A stretch of DNA of 64,000 nt. It comes from Pseudomonas helleri. GTDB taxonomy: Bacteria > Pseudomonadota > Gammaproteobacteria > Pseudomonadales > Pseudomonadaceae. Positions 35,467 through 45,319 of the stretch are shown here, one piece after another. Position 1 is the stretch's first letter. The number at the start of each line of letters is the position of its first letter. Below the pieces are notes generated by a model, which worked only from the letters and a program-made list of their open reading frames with translations, ran no database searches and had not been told where the DNA came from. The stretch is from positions 1 through 64,000 of the forward strand of contig NZ_JYLD01000004.1 in assembly GCF_001043025.1 (NCBI RefSeq). The letters run 5' to 3'. The translations under genes and the position numbers were made by a program.

Positions 35467-36945
35467 TCAGCTTCGCACAAGCGGCTCAGCGCCTGTCGGG
35501 ACAAGGACATCGACAACTCTGTTTTGAGCGTGATACAGGCTCAACAGTTCCCTTGCCAATGCTTTCCTTGCCCGCTCATCACCGTGTACCAAACGTATCT
35601 CTTCAGGCCACTCAGTCATGCCTGATACAAAGTTGAGCAAGTCTACCTGGTCGGCATGGGCGGAATATCCACCCAATGTGCTGACGCCAGCATGGATCAT
35701 ACAGCGCTCACCTTCCAATTCAACAAAACCGCCTGACTGAGCGTATTTTTGTATAGCCGCCCCAGGTGTTCCCTTCGCCTGATACCCCGTAAAAAGCACA
35801 TTATGCCGTTGGTCAGCCAACATCCTTTTCAGGTAATTGACTATTCGACCGCTGGAGCACATCCCTCCTCCGGCGATGACGATTGCCGGCCGACCCGTGC
35901 TGGCCAGATAGTTAACGGTCTGCAAGTGCCGGGCATGGCTGTCGATAGTGATCAACTGCTCAAAATGCAAAGGGTTGCGTCCATGACCCAAACGCACTTG
36001 CGCCTCTTCATTCCAATAGTCCTGCAGTTCACGATAGACCTTGGTTAGACGACTTGCTAACGGTGAATCAAGAATAACCGGCACTTGTGGCCAATTAATG
36101 GGAAGAAATTGATCGTCATCACATACTGCTTGCGCCGGCCCCAGCAACGCTTTGCGATGCAGGATATCTTCGATTTCGTAGAGTAGCTCTTGAGTACGGC
36201 CCATGCTGAATGCCGGTATCAGTAACGTTCCATGATCAGCCAAAGCCCTGTCGATAGCGATTTCCAGGCGTTCTTGGCGGTCCAGACGATTTTCGTGTAA
36301 ACGGTCGCCGTAAGTGCTCTCAAGAACCAGCACATCTGCCCTCTTGGGTGACACAGGCGCAAGCAGAAATGGTGAATGCGGAGCGCCCAAATCACCCGAA
36401 AAGACGATGCGTCGCGTCAACGCTGCCTGAGGATAATCTAGATCGCACTCCACATAGGCTGATCCCAGTATGTGGCCTGCTCTCTGCAGCCTGATTTGAG
36501 CGCGCAGGTTATCTGTTTGCTCGATGTTGAACCAATGGCCAAAAGGCAGCGCAATCACTTGTTGGTGCACACGCTGTAAATATCGCTCGATGATCTTCGG
36601 CTCACGACTCACCTCAAGCTTGAATGCATCCTCAAGTATCAATGGCAGCAATTTGGCTGATGGTTCACTGCACAGGATTGGCCCCTTGAATCCTGCAGCA
36701 AGCAAATGAGGAAGACGCCCCACATGGTCGGCATGGATATGGGTGATGACCAAGGCTTTTATGCCTTCAAGCGAAAAGTCGATTTGCGGGTACAGTGGGT
36801 TCCTGTCTAAAGCGATACGTTCGTCACTGCCTTGAAAAAGCCCGCAGTCGATCAGAATACTGCTCTGGCTTGTCATCTGTAATTGATGACACGAGCCTGT
36901 GACGCCGTTGATGGCACCGTGATGTTTTACAATCGGATATGCCAT
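35467..36945 (-). CDS. MBL-fold beta-CASP RNA-processing exonuclease-like protein
   Basis: A 492-residue metallo-beta-lactamase protein with the zinc motif HIHADHVGRLPHLL, RAGHILGSAYVE, FSGDLG, then the beta-CASP insert (LIPAFSMGRTQELLYEIE, GGGMCSSGRIVNYL) and the late histidine motif GYSAHADQ. These features define RNA/DNA nucleases of the CPSF73/RNase J-like group, YSH1-type in bacteria. The target is unknown. It lies between wzz and rfaH, upstream of the ops site. Confidence 0.9.
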   Translation of the reverse strand: MAYPIVKHHGAINGVTGSCHQLQMTSQSSILIDCGLFQGSDERIALDRNPLYPQIDFSLEGIKALVITHIHADHVGRLPHLLAAGFKGPILCSEPSAKLLPLILEDAFKLEVSREPKIIERYLQRVHQQVIALPFGHWFNIEQTDNLRAQIRLQRAGHILGSAYVECDLDYPQAALTRRIVFSGDLGAPHSPFLLAPVSPKRADVLVLESTYGDRLHENRLDRQERLEIAIDRALADHGTLLIPAFSMGRTQELLYEIEDILHRKALLGPAQAVCDDDQFLPINWPQVPVILDSPLASRLTKVYRELQDYWNEEAQVRLGHGRNPLHFEQLITIDSHARHLQTVNYLASTGRPAIVIAGGGMCSSGRIVNYLKRMLADQRHNVLFTGYQAKGTPGAAIQKYAQSGGFVELEGERCMIHAGVSTLGGYSAHADQVDLLNFVSGMTEWPEEIRLVHGDERARKALARELLSLYHAQNRVVDVLVPTGAEPLVRS

Positions 36946-36975
36946 GTACTTGCTCTCGCCAATCAGAATTTAGGG

Positions 36976-38268
36976 CTATCCCCCACCCAGGCTCTCGACT
37001 CGTCGCGCAGCCATTGAATTTCGAATCAAAACAATCACGGCACCTGCCGCAGTGCCAAAAACCACCCCTAGCAGTACAAGCAAATTCTTTTTGGGCTTGA
37101 TTGGGCCCAGTGGCTCAAGCGCCTTGCGGTCAACTGACACTAACTGAATACTACTGAATTCAAGGCTACCCGCCTTCCCCAAACGGACTATCTCAGCTCG
37201 AATTGGCTGAACCTCACTCAGAAAAACCTCTTCATTTTCACGCCGCTCAAGCACTTCAACTTCACGATTATTTTGCAGCATCCACATTTCACGCTCGATT
37301 TGTGCAATACGGGCCTCCGTGAAGTCATCACTGTTGCGTTTGAGCAATGCAGAGCGTTCCGCTTCGAGGATCTCGACCCCCATAAAATAAAGTGGGATCT
37401 GCTGATTATTGATCTCGGTGTACATGGTAGGTCCTTCACCCGCGCGAAAATTCTCAGACAAACCCGATGGCATTGTTGGCTTTTGAATCCCCAGCGATTG
37501 AGCAATATCGATGGCCTCCTTTAATTGAGCTATTCGATCCATTCGCCCAACCCTGAGCTGCTTTCGTAGCGCGACAAGCTCGTCCTGCAATTGCGAACGC
37601 TGAACGGCATCGTTCTCCAGCAGTATTGCAATGCGGGCTTGCTTGCTGACGTCATACTCGGTGCGAGCCGCATCGATGCTGTCTCCAAGCTCCGCAAGAC
37701 GGTTCTCAATGATGATATTGAGATCGGCTTCTATCTTTTTACGCTCCACTTCAATTGCATACTCAACGAAGCTATTGAGAATTCGAGCACCGTCAACACC
37801 CTCGGGATAGCTCAACTCCAAATGAATTAGAGCACTTGAAAACCCAACCTTGTCGGGCGCAGATGTGATGACCTTCAATGAGGATCTAATGAGGGACTCA
37901 AAGCTCTGTTCCATCGTAACGCCTGGACGCTGCACGTTACTGAACAGTGCCTGATTCGCTCTAATAAAACCTGACCGCACACCATACGACTCAAGAGCCG
38001 AGCCCACTCTTGTCAGAGCCTTATCGGGAGGAAGTGTGTAGACACCTGAACGGTTAAGCGCATCCAGCGCATTAAGCGCAACCGGACGAAGCACACTGGT
38101 AACCTGGTACTCAGATGTGATGAACCTGGTACAGGCATAAGCAGACAAACCAAAGAGTGTGCCCAGTAGCAGAATCAGACGCCTGCCCTGCCAAATCAGT
38201 TTGGAAATACCAAAAATATTGATGTCATGCCTTGCGACGGCACTGGAAACAGAGGAAGTATTGCTCAC
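36976..38268 (-). CDS. wzz: Wzz-type O-antigen chain-length regulator
   Basis: Polysaccharide co-polymerase that sets O-chain length with Wzy. The 430-residue protein has an N-terminal membrane helix (LILLLGTLFGLSAYACT), a long coiled-coil periplasmic domain (residues about 150-370), and a C-terminal helix (NLLVLLGVVFGTAAGAVIVL) preceded by the proline motif LEPLGPIKPKKN. It is longer than enteric Wzz (about 330), as is common in Pseudomonas. I start at the GTG at 38268 with AGCAGG 8 bases upstream; TTG codons just before it are possible. It is the right border of the O-antigen locus. Confidence 0.92.
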   Translation of the reverse strand: MSNTSSVSSAVARHDINIFGISKLIWQGRRLILLLGTLFGLSAYACTRFITSEYQVTSVLRPVALNALDALNRSGVYTLPPDKALTRVGSALESYGVRSGFIRANQALFSNVQRPGVTMEQSFESLIRSSLKVITSAPDKVGFSSALIHLELSYPEGVDGARILNSFVEYAIEVERKKIEADLNIIIENRLAELGDSIDAARTEYDVSKQARIAILLENDAVQRSQLQDELVALRKQLRVGRMDRIAQLKEAIDIAQSLGIQKPTMPSGLSENFRAGEGPTMYTEINNQQIPLYFMGVEILEAERSALLKRNSDDFTEARIAQIEREMWMLQNNREVEVLERRENEEVFLSEVQPIRAEIVRLGKAGSLEFSSIQLVSVDRKALEPLGPIKPKKNLLVLLGVVFGTAAGAVIVLIRNSMAARRVESLGGG

Positions 38269-38481
38269 CAACAAAGCCTGCTTTCAATGAAACATGGCGG
38301 GCTCGGCTGCAGGGATATTCATTGCTGAACAGCAGGTGCTTAAATCAGAGCACCTGAATACGCAGGGAAATAGCTGGCAATCGAGGATTGGCCGTATTCT
38401 GCATGCATTACCAAGGCGTACATAGAATACGAAGCCTGACTTTCTGTAGGACTTTTCCTATGAAGGTGACTGCTGCGGGAC

Positions 38482-38498
38482 CAAGGAGGCGCTCCTTG
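38482..38498. other. Short hairpin in the lapA-wzz gap
   Basis: CAAGGAG and CTCCTTG pair around three bases, 25 bases after the lapA stop on the minus strand. It lacks a T run. The rest of the 254-base gap (38269-38522) holds the presumed wzz promoter; no gene is seen. Confidence 0.35.
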
Positions 38499-38522
38499 CC
38501 CCGATGCGCCAAGCTCTTTGTA

Positions 38523-38771
38523 TTAAGGCTGCAACACGCTGCGCTTCAATCGTGTAGCTTTTCGCTTGTATGCAATAAAGCCCATTGCAGGCCCAATCAG
38601 CATGCCAAGCAGCAATGCACCGATAAAAAACAGTGAAGCTGGCAGCTCAGGTGTACTCCACCCAAGAAAAACCAAAGACGTGGGCTGCTGGTTTTCGAGA
38701 ATAAAAATCATCGTCCCGAAAATAACTACCAGCGCAAAAGCCACCAGAACTGCACGCTTAACGCTACTCAT
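38523..38771 (-). CDS. lapA: LapA/DUF1049 family inner-membrane protein
   Basis: An 82-residue protein with two hydrophobic helices (AVLVAFALVVIFGTMIFILE and LFFIGALLLGMLIGPAMGFI) around the NQQPTSLVFLGW segment of the LapA_dom family. In enteric bacteria LapA works with LapB in regulating LPS synthesis; no lapB is adjacent here. It follows ihfB by 24 bases, the usual Pseudomonas order. Confidence 0.85.
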   Translation of the reverse strand: MSSVKRAVLVAFALVVIFGTMIFILENQQPTSLVFLGWSTPELPASLFFIGALLLGMLIGPAMGFIAYKRKATRLKRSVLQP

Positions 38772-38795
38772 CTGTAACTCCCATGTCCCTAAGGA

Positions 38796-39092
38796 TTAAA
38801 TATCGTCTTCCTCATCTTCATTCACTCGATCCCGTAGCTCTTTACCCGGCTTGAAATGAGGAACAAATTTACCGTCGAGACTTACAGACTGGCCGGTTTT
38901 TGGGTTACGGCCGACCCGTGGTGCGCGGTAATGCAGTGAAAAACTACCAAAGCCACGGATTTCAATTCGATCTCCGGTCGCCAGGCACTGTGACATTTGT
39001 TCAAGCATGGTCTTGATAGCCAGCTCAACATCTTTGGATGAGAGCAGCCCTTGATGGGTGACAATTCGTTCGATCAACTCCGACTTCGTCAT
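38796..39092 (-). CDS. ihfB: Integration host factor beta subunit
   Basis: DNA-bending protein that acts as a heterodimer with IhfA in transcription, replication and recombination. The 98-residue product has the HU/IHF fold with the signature [10 protein letters not shown] at the DNA-binding arm, [14 protein letters not shown], and the acidic tail NEDEEDDI seen in Pseudomonas IhfB. Confidence 0.97.
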   Translation of the reverse strand: MTKSELIERIVTHQGLLSSKDVELAIKTMLEQMSQCLATGDRIEIRGFGSFSLHYRAPRVGRNPKTGQSVSLDGKFVPHFKPGKELRDRVNEDEEDDI

Positions 39093-39410
39093 ATTTTTCC
39101 CTTCTTTTTCAAGCAGCTAGATCAGCGCTTCAAAGGTTTTAGCATGATCAATTGAATTTGAACAGCCCAGATCTTGACTTATCTTTGCAGACCTCTGCGT
39201 AATTGCTCAGGTATGCCTGACATACCTGTCAACCATCACTTCAGGTAAAGCACACCATCAACCTGCCCGACATGCGCGCAGAGAGTTCCTGACCGGCAAT
39301 TGAGATAGATACCGTGTACTGGAGCCGAGGGCCACAAGGACCTCCAGAATCGCGTCGTACTGGCTCTGTATGCTTTATGTCTAAGAAAACAATACTCAAA
39401 TCACAGGCAC
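39093..39410. other. Promoter region of ihfB, no gene
   Basis: About 320 bases between the rpsA terminator and the ihfB start. It presumably carries an ihfB promoter. I see no coding sequence and no clear repeat; a short GCCTGACATACCTG stretch is the only local symmetry noticed. Confidence 0.4.
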
Positions 39411-39439
39411 AAAAAAGGGCGACCTAAGTCGCCCTTTTT
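39411..39439 (-). terminator. Rho-independent terminator of rpsA
   Basis: AAAAAGGGCGAC / GTCGCCCTTTTT makes a stem flanked by A and T tracts; on the minus strand it ends in TTTTTT, 17 bases after the rpsA stop. Confidence 0.92.
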
Positions 39440-39456
39440 CTATGGTCAATCAGAAC

Positions 39457-41151
39457 TTAGTTCTGTTTTTCCATTTGTGCACGCAGCAGGTCGCCCAGAG
39501 TGGTCGGACCAGCAGCGATCTCAGAGGTAGCTGGCTTGTCGCGCAGGCTCTGGATTGCTTCCTTCTCGTCTTCAACGTCTTTCGACTTGATGGACAGTTG
39601 GATTACGCGGCTCTTGCGATCAACGCTGATGATCTTGGCTTCTACTTCTTCGCCTTCTTTCAGAACGTTACGCGCGTCTTCGATGCGGTCACGGCTGATT
39701 TCGGAGGCTTTCAGAGTTGCTTCGATATCGTTGGCCAGAGTGATGATGGCGCCTTTAGCGTCAACTTCTTTCACGATGCCCTTAACGATTGCGCCTTTGT
39801 CGTTCTCTTGTACGTACTCGGAGAACGGATCGCTTTCCAGCTGCTTGATACCCAGGGAGATGCGCTCACGCTCTGGATCAACAGACAGGATAACGGTGTC
39901 AAGCTCGTCGCCCTTCTTGAAACGACGTACGGCTTCTTCGCCCACTTCGTTCCAGGAGATGTCGGACAGGTGAACCAGGCCGTCGATGCCGCCGTCCAGA
40001 CCAATGAAGATACCGAAATCGGTGATCGACTTGATGGTGCCGGAGATTTTATCGCCCTTGTTGAACTGGCCAGAGAAATCTTCCCATGGGTTAGATTTGC
40101 ACTGCTTGATGCCCAAGGAGATACGACGACGCTCTTCGTCGATGTCCAGAACCATAACTTCCACTTCGTCGCCGACTTGTACGACTTTCGAAGGGTGGAT
40201 GTTTTTGTTGGTCCAGTCCATTTCAGAAACGTGTACCAGACCTTCAACGCCTTCTTCCAGCTCAGCGAAGCAGCCGTAGTCGGTCAGGTTGGTTACACGA
40301 GCGGTAACGCGAGTGCTTTCTGGGTAACGGGCTTTGATAGCAACCCATGGATCTTCGCCCAGTTGCTTCAGGCCCAGGGAAACACGATTGCGTTCGCGAT
40401 CGTACTTCAGAACCTTGACATCGATCTCGTCGCCAACGTTGACAATTTCGGAAGGATGCTTGATGCGCTTCCAGGCCATGTCAGTGATGTGCAGCAGGCC
40501 ATCAACGCCACCCAGGTCGACGAATGCGCCGTAGTCGGTGAGGTTTTTGACGATACCTTTAACTTGCTGACCTTCTTGCAGGGATTCCAGCAGAGCTTCA
40601 CGCTCAGCCGAGTTCTCTGCTTCAAGTACGCTGCGACGCGAAACAACAACGTTGTTGCGCTTCTGGTCAAGCTTGATGACCTTGAATTCCAGCTCTTTGC
40701 CTTCCAGGTGCGTGGTGTCGCGCACTGGACGAACGTCAACCAGAGAACCTGGCAGGAACGCACGGATGCCGTTAACGTCGACAGTGAAGCCGCCTTTAAC
40801 CTTACCGTTGATAACGCCCTTGACCACTTCTTCAGCTGCGAAGGCTGCTTCCAGAACGATCCAGCATTCAGCGCGCTTGGCTTTTTCACGGGACAGCTTG
40901 GTTTCGCCAAAGCCGTCTTCGACCGCGTCCAGCGCAACGTGAACTTCATCACCGATGTTGATGTTCAGTTCGCCAGCGTCGTTGTGGAACTGCTCCAGCG
41001 GGATGAGGCCTTCAGACTTCAAACCAGCGTGAACGGTAACCCAACCAGCTTGGTAATCGATATCAACGATGATAGCGGTGATGATCGAGCCAGCCTGAAG
41101 ATTCAGGGTTTTTAGGCTTTCTTCAAACAGTTCTGCAAAGCTTTCGCTCAT
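39457..41151 (-). CDS. rpsA: 30S ribosomal protein S1
   Basis: RNA-binding ribosomal protein needed to start translation of most mRNAs. The 564-residue protein consists of six S1 repeats, for example [20 protein letters not shown] and [20 protein letters not shown], with the first two adapted for ribosome binding and the last reaching [15 protein letters not shown]. Length matches Pseudomonas S1. It is preceded by cmk in the usual order, with AGGAAT upstream of the ATG. Codon use is strongly biased, which makes the opposite strand look open. Confidence 0.98.
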   Translation of the reverse strand: MSESFAELFEESLKTLNLQAGSIITAIIVDIDYQAGWVTVHAGLKSEGLIPLEQFHNDAGELNINIGDEVHVALDAVEDGFGETKLSREKAKRAECWIVLEAAFAAEEVVKGVINGKVKGGFTVDVNGIRAFLPGSLVDVRPVRDTTHLEGKELEFKVIKLDQKRNNVVVSRRSVLEAENSAEREALLESLQEGQQVKGIVKNLTDYGAFVDLGGVDGLLHITDMAWKRIKHPSEIVNVGDEIDVKVLKYDRERNRVSLGLKQLGEDPWVAIKARYPESTRVTARVTNLTDYGCFAELEEGVEGLVHVSEMDWTNKNIHPSKVVQVGDEVEVMVLDIDEERRRISLGIKQCKSNPWEDFSGQFNKGDKISGTIKSITDFGIFIGLDGGIDGLVHLSDISWNEVGEEAVRRFKKGDELDTVILSVDPERERISLGIKQLESDPFSEYVQENDKGAIVKGIVKEVDAKGAIITLANDIEATLKASEISRDRIEDARNVLKEGEEVEAKIISVDRKSRVIQLSIKSKDVEDEKEAIQSLRDKPATSEIAAGPTTLGDLLRAQMEKQN

Positions 41152-41170
41152 TTTAATTCCTGTTGATCAA

Positions 41171-41213
41171 GGGCGAAGGAATACGCCCATCTGCCACATT
41201 CCAGACAATGTGG
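41171..41213 (-). promoter_or_regulatory. rpsA leader hairpins, possible autoregulatory element
   Basis: Two stems lie in the 123-base cmk-rpsA gap just upstream of the rpsA ribosome binding site: CCACATT / AATGTGG and GGGCG / CGCCC on the minus strand. S1 is known to repress its own mRNA through a structured leader in enteric bacteria. That this is the equivalent element is inference. Confidence 0.4.
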
Positions 41214-41274
41214 GTTACGTTCATATAAAAGAAGGCATGCAGGACTATTTCTGGTCTCCTGCACGCGTTCTTGG

Positions 41275-41961
41275 TCATCCGGCGAGATCGCGAAGGGCGA
41301 TTTCACTCTTGATGCGTTCTAACACCTGCTCGATGGATAACTCCGTAGAGTCAAGCTGTATGGCATCAGCCGCCGGCTTTAGCGGGGCTATTGCACGCTG
41401 CGTGTCACGCTCATCACGGGCACGTATCTCATCCAACAGACGCGGGAGACTAACATCATCCCCCTTGGCCTTCAACTGCAAGTAACGGCGACGGGCCCTC
41501 TCCTCGGCACTGGCCGTCAGGAAAACCTTCAGCGGAGCCTCAGGAAAAACCACTGTTCCCATATCGCGACCATCGGCAACCAGCCCCGGAAACTCCCTGA
41601 ATGCACGCTGACGCTGCAGCAAAGCCTCGCGAACAGCGGGTAGCGCCGCCACTTGCGATGCACCCTTTGCAACCGTCTCATTACGAATAGCCAGCGTGAC
41701 GTCTTCACCTTCAAGCACGATACGCGCCGACTTACCTTCCGTCGCCCCGACGAACTGCACATCAAGGTGAGCCGCCAACTGACTTAACAAAGCTTCGTTA
41801 TCGAGCGCGACACCATGGTTAACAGCGGCAAACGCCAGCAAACGGTACAAGGCGCCAGAGTCCAGCAATGCCCAGCCCAAATGCTCGGCCAGGCGACCTG
41901 CAACGGTGCCCTTGCCCGAACCACTAGGTCCGTCGATGGTGATGACTGGCGCCACCGACAT
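41275..41961 (-). CDS. cmk: Cytidylate kinase
   Basis: Phosphorylates CMP and dCMP with ATP. The 228-residue protein starts with the P-loop [14 protein letters not shown], has the [11 protein letters not shown] motif and the lid region [14 protein letters not shown] start at the ATG at 41961, which overlaps the tyrA-aroA stop codon (TGATG); an upstream extension lies inside that gene. Confidence 0.97.
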   Translation of the reverse strand: MSVAPVITIDGPSGSGKGTVAGRLAEHLGWALLDSGALYRLLAFAAVNHGVALDNEALLSQLAAHLDVQFVGATEGKSARIVLEGEDVTLAIRNETVAKGASQVAALPAVREALLQRQRAFREFPGLVADGRDMGTVVFPEAPLKVFLTASAEERARRRYLQLKAKGDDVSLPRLLDEIRARDERDTQRAIAPLKPAADAIQLDSTELSIEQVLERIKSEIALRDLAG

Positions 41962-44204
41962 CACGACTGCGCCTCTTGCGCCACACGAATACCGACCTGC
42001 TTGCACAGCGCCAGGAAGTTCGGGAAAGACGTCGCGACGTTAGCACAATCGTGAATACGGATTGGCGCCGTAGCACGCAGCGAAGCAATGCTGAATGCCA
42101 TCGCAATACGGTGGTCGCCATGACCATGAACTTCACCGCCAACGATGGAGCCGCCATCAATAATGATGCCGTCAGGGGTCGGTTCGCATTTGACGCCCAA
42201 GGTCAGCAAGCCGTCAGCCATCACCTGGATACGGTCCGACTCCTTGACTCGCAGCTCTTCGGCGCCGCGCAGAACAGTACGACCTTCTGCCACCGCCGCA
42301 GCTACAAACAGTACCGGGAACTCATCAATTGCCAATGGCACCAGCGCTTCCGGAATGTCGATACCTTTAAGCTTGGCAGCCCGTACACGCAGGTCCGCCA
42401 CTGGCTCGCCGCCTACTTCGCGCTGGTTTTCGAGGGTGATGTCAGCACCCATCAAACGCAAGATGTCGATCACGCCTGTGCGAGTAGGGTTGATGCCTAC
42501 GTGCTCCAGCAACAGGTCCGAACCTTCAGCAATAGAAGCCGCTACCAGGAAGAACGCCGACGACGAGATATCGCCCGGCACCTCGATGTGCGTTGCCGTG
42601 AGCTTGTGGCCCGACTCGACCGACGCCGTAGGTCCGTTGACGCTGACCGGGTAACCAAAACCACGCAACATGCGTTCGGTGTGATCGCGGGTTGGCGCAG
42701 GCTCAGTGACAGAGGTAGTGCCTTCGGCATACAAACCCGCCAGCAACAGGCAGGATTTCACTTGGGCACTGGCCATTGGCAATGTGTAATTCACACCTTT
42801 AAGGGCGTGACCGCCACGAATGGTCATGGGCGGGCGACCCTCAGCCGCCGTTTCAATCACAGCACCCATTTCACGCAGCGGGTTGGCCACACGGTTCATT
42901 GGGCGCTTGGTCAGCGATGCATCACCGGTCAGCGTCGTGTCAAAGCTCTGTGCGGCCAAAAGACCCGACAACAAGCGCATCGACGTACCCGAGTTACCCA
43001 GATATATGGGCCCGGGCGGCGCTTTCAAGCCATGCAGGCCAACGCCGTGAATGGTCACACGACCCTGGTGCGGTCCTTCAATAACAACGCCCATGTCACG
43101 GAACGCTTGCAGCGTTGCCAGAGCGTCTTCGCCCTCAAGAAAACCTTCAACCTGCGTCGTGCCCTCAGCCAACGAGCCGAGCATGATCGAGCGGTGAGAA
43201 ATGGACTTGTCGCCTGGCACACGGATTTGGCCAGTTACAGTGCCACCTGGTTCAGCCAGGAAAATCAGATCATTTGAATTCATAGGGTCCACATATGCCC
43301 GGCGGGCCAGGATTTTACTGAAATGCTCTCGAGCAACTCGGGCGCGGGTAAAAACGCCCAGCAATTGATGCCCGTCCCCTGCATCGACCGCGTCGCGCAA
43401 GGCGTCGAGGTCGCTACGAAATGTATCCAATGTGCGCAGCACCGCCTCGCGGTTAGCGAGGAAGATGTCATGCCACATTACCGGGTCGCTCCCGGCGATT
43501 CTTGTGAAATCGCGGAAGCCCCCCGCAGCGTACCGAAAGATCTCCAGATTCTCATTGCGCTTGGCAAGAGAATCGACCAACCCAAACGCCAGCAGGTGTG
43601 GCAGATGACTGGTTGCAGCGAGGACTTCGTCGTGGCGTTCGACCTGCATGTGTTCAACATCTGCACCCAGTGCGCGCCATAGCACATCGACCAGGGCCAG
43701 CGCAGCAGGATCGGTTTCAGCCACAGGCGTCAAAATGACTTTGTGCCGCTCGAACAGGCTGGCATTTGAAGCCTCTACACCGCTTTGCTCAGACCCGGCA
43801 ATAGGATGCCCCGGCACGAAACGCGGCGGCATGGCACCAAACGCCTGAGCTGCAGCGCGTACCACGTTACCCTTGGCACTGCCGACATCGGTCAATACCG
43901 CGTGGCCCAGATCAATGCCCGCCAACAAGCCGAGCATTTTCTCCATGGCCAGAATTGGCACGGCCAACTGAATAACGTCGGCGCCACGGCAAGCCACCGC
44001 CAGATCAGCTTCACAGCGATCAACCACACCCAGCTCGACTGCCAGGGCTCGCGACTTCGGGTTCAGATCAACACCGACCACCTCGGCGCACAAGCCACTT
44101 TCACGCATACCTTTAGCGAAAGAGCCACCAATCAGGCCCAATCCTACAACCACCAGCCGACCTACAATAGGCGCAACAGGTTTCAGCGATATAACATCAA
44201 CCAC
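41961..44204 (-). CDS. Fused prephenate dehydrogenase / EPSP synthase (TyrA-AroA)
   Basis: Bifunctional enzyme of 747 residues. Residues 1 to about 300 are the NAD-dependent TyrA domain for tyrosine synthesis ([46 protein letters not shown]). From about residue 308 ([14 protein letters not shown]) the AroA domain makes EPSP in the shikimate pathway ([53 protein letters not shown]). This fusion is the normal form in Pseudomonas. The start is the GTG at 44204, overlapping the hisC stop by 8 bases; the longer open frame upstream is inside hisC. Confidence 0.95.
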   Translation of the reverse strand: MVDVISLKPVAPIVGRLVVVGLGLIGGSFAKGMRESGLCAEVVGVDLNPKSRALAVELGVVDRCEADLAVACRGADVIQLAVPILAMEKMLGLLAGIDLGHAVLTDVGSAKGNVVRAAAQAFGAMPPRFVPGHPIAGSEQSGVEASNASLFERHKVILTPVAETDPAALALVDVLWRALGADVEHMQVERHDEVLAATSHLPHLLAFGLVDSLAKRNENLEIFRYAAGGFRDFTRIAGSDPVMWHDIFLANREAVLRTLDTFRSDLDALRDAVDAGDGHQLLGVFTRARVAREHFSKILARRAYVDPMNSNDLIFLAEPGGTVTGQIRVPGDKSISHRSIMLGSLAEGTTQVEGFLEGEDALATLQAFRDMGVVIEGPHQGRVTIHGVGLHGLKAPPGPIYLGNSGTSMRLLSGLLAAQSFDTTLTGDASLTKRPMNRVANPLREMGAVIETAAEGRPPMTIRGGHALKGVNYTLPMASAQVKSCLLLAGLYAEGTTSVTEPAPTRDHTERMLRGFGYPVSVNGPTASVESGHKLTATHIEVPGDISSSAFFLVAASIAEGSDLLLEHVGINPTRTGVIDILRLMGADITLENQREVGGEPVADLRVRAAKLKGIDIPEALVPLAIDEFPVLFVAAAVAEGRTVLRGAEELRVKESDRIQVMADGLLTLGVKCEPTPDGIIIDGGSIVGGEVHGHGDHRIAMAFSIASLRATAPIRIHDCANVATSFPNFLALCKQVGIRVAQEAQS

Positions 44205-45309
44205 GAGCAAGAACCTTGGCCAGCGCCTCAAGCAAACGGGTGTTTTCCGCTGGCAGACCAATGGTGACTCGCAAGTGATTCGGCATGCCGTAGTTGGCCA
44301 CCGGACGCACAATGACGCCTTCACGCAACAAGCCTTGATAAACCGGCGCTGCGACCTGCCCCAGATCCACCGCAATAAAATTGCCCTTGGAGGGAATCCA
44401 CTGCAAGCCCAACTCACGGAAGCCGTCTTGCAACTGCTCCATGCCCGCCTCGTTGAGGCGGCGGCTTTCGGCCAGATAGTCGGCATCTTGCAGCGCAGCG
44501 CAGGCTGCGGCCAGCGCCAGGCTGTTGACGTTGAATGGCTGTCGAACACGGTTCAACACGTCGGCCACCACTGCGCTCGACAGACCGTATCCTACCCGCA
44601 AGGCGGCCAGGCCATAGGCCTTGGAGAAGGTTCGCGAGACCAGCAAGTTCGGGTAAGCCGACAGGAACTCCACGCCATCCGGCAATTCACTGCCTTCTGC
44701 GTACTCGATATACGCCTCGTCCAGAACCACCAGCACACGCTCAGGCACATCTTGCAAAAACTCGTTGAGCGCCTCGGCGCTGAACCAGGTGCCGGTCGGG
44801 TTGTTCGGGTTGGCGAGGAACACCACACGGGTGTTCTCGTCTATCGCCCCCAGCATGGCCGGCAAGTCATGGCCCCAGTCTTTGGCCGGAACGACATGCG
44901 CCGTCGCACCAATGGCCTGAGTCACGATCGGGTACACCGCGAACGCATGCTCACTGAACACGGCATTCAGGCCTGGCGCCAGGTACGCACGCGCAACCAG
45001 CTCCAGGATATCGTTAGAACCATTGCCCAGCGTCACTTGATTCAGTTGCACGCCAGTTTGCTCGGCCAGCAAGGTTTTCAGGGCGAAACCGTTACCGTCT
45101 GGATAACGCGTCAGCTCAGCCAGTTCTTCACGAATGGCCGCCAGCGCCTTGGGGCTTGCACCCAAAGGATTTTCGTTACTGGCCAGTTTGACGATGGTTG
45201 CCGGATCAATATCCAGCTCACGCGCCAGCTCGTCCACAGGCTTGCCCGGGACGTATGGCGAAAGTTGCTGCACGCCCGGCTGTGCCAGGGCGAGGAAATC
45301 ACCGCTCAT
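44197..45309 (-). CDS. hisC: Histidinol-phosphate aminotransferase
   Basis: PLP enzyme of 370 residues converting imidazole acetol phosphate to histidinol phosphate; homologues at this locus (HisC2) also act on aromatic amino acids, which fits the operon with pheA and tyrA-aroA. Motifs include KLASNENPLGASP, the Asn-Pro-Asn-Asn-Pro-Thr substrate loop (FLANPNNPTGTW), DEAYIEYA, and the PLP lysine in RTFSKAYGLAALRVGYG. It is the HisC2-type copy, not the his operon one. Confidence 0.93.
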   Translation of the reverse strand: MSGDFLALAQPGVQQLSPYVPGKPVDELARELDIDPATIVKLASNENPLGASPKALAAIREELAELTRYPDGNGFALKTLLAEQTGVQLNQVTLGNGSNDILELVARAYLAPGLNAVFSEHAFAVYPIVTQAIGATAHVVPAKDWGHDLPAMLGAIDENTRVVFLANPNNPTGTWFSAEALNEFLQDVPERVLVVLDEAYIEYAEGSELPDGVEFLSAYPNLLVSRTFSKAYGLAALRVGYGLSSAVVADVLNRVRQPFNVNSLALAAACAALQDADYLAESRRLNEAGMEQLQDGFRELGLQWIPSKGNFIAVDLGQVAAPVYQGLLREGVIVRPVANYGMPNHLRVTIGLPAENTRLLEALAKVLARG

Positions 45310-45319
45310 GTAAACCGCC

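Noticed and set aside
21566..38268. Capsule or exopolysaccharide locus instead of O antigen
   Set aside because: Wzz, WbpM, Wzy and the ihfB-side position are those of the Pseudomonas O-antigen locus, and no outer-membrane Wza or tyrosine kinase Wzc is present.
39442..41115. Long open frame on the plus strand opposite rpsA (557 codons)
   Set aside because: It mirrors the strongly biased codon use of rpsA, has no ribosome binding site or recognisable domain, and rpsA is certain.
41976..43277. 433-codon plus-strand frame opposite tyrA-aroA
   Set aside because: No domain or ribosome site; the minus-strand AroA motifs are unambiguous.
44205..44549. N-terminal extension of the TyrA-AroA frame
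   Set aside because: It lies within hisC, is rich in Trp/Arg/Cys and unlike any TyrA; the GTG at 44204 gives the family length.
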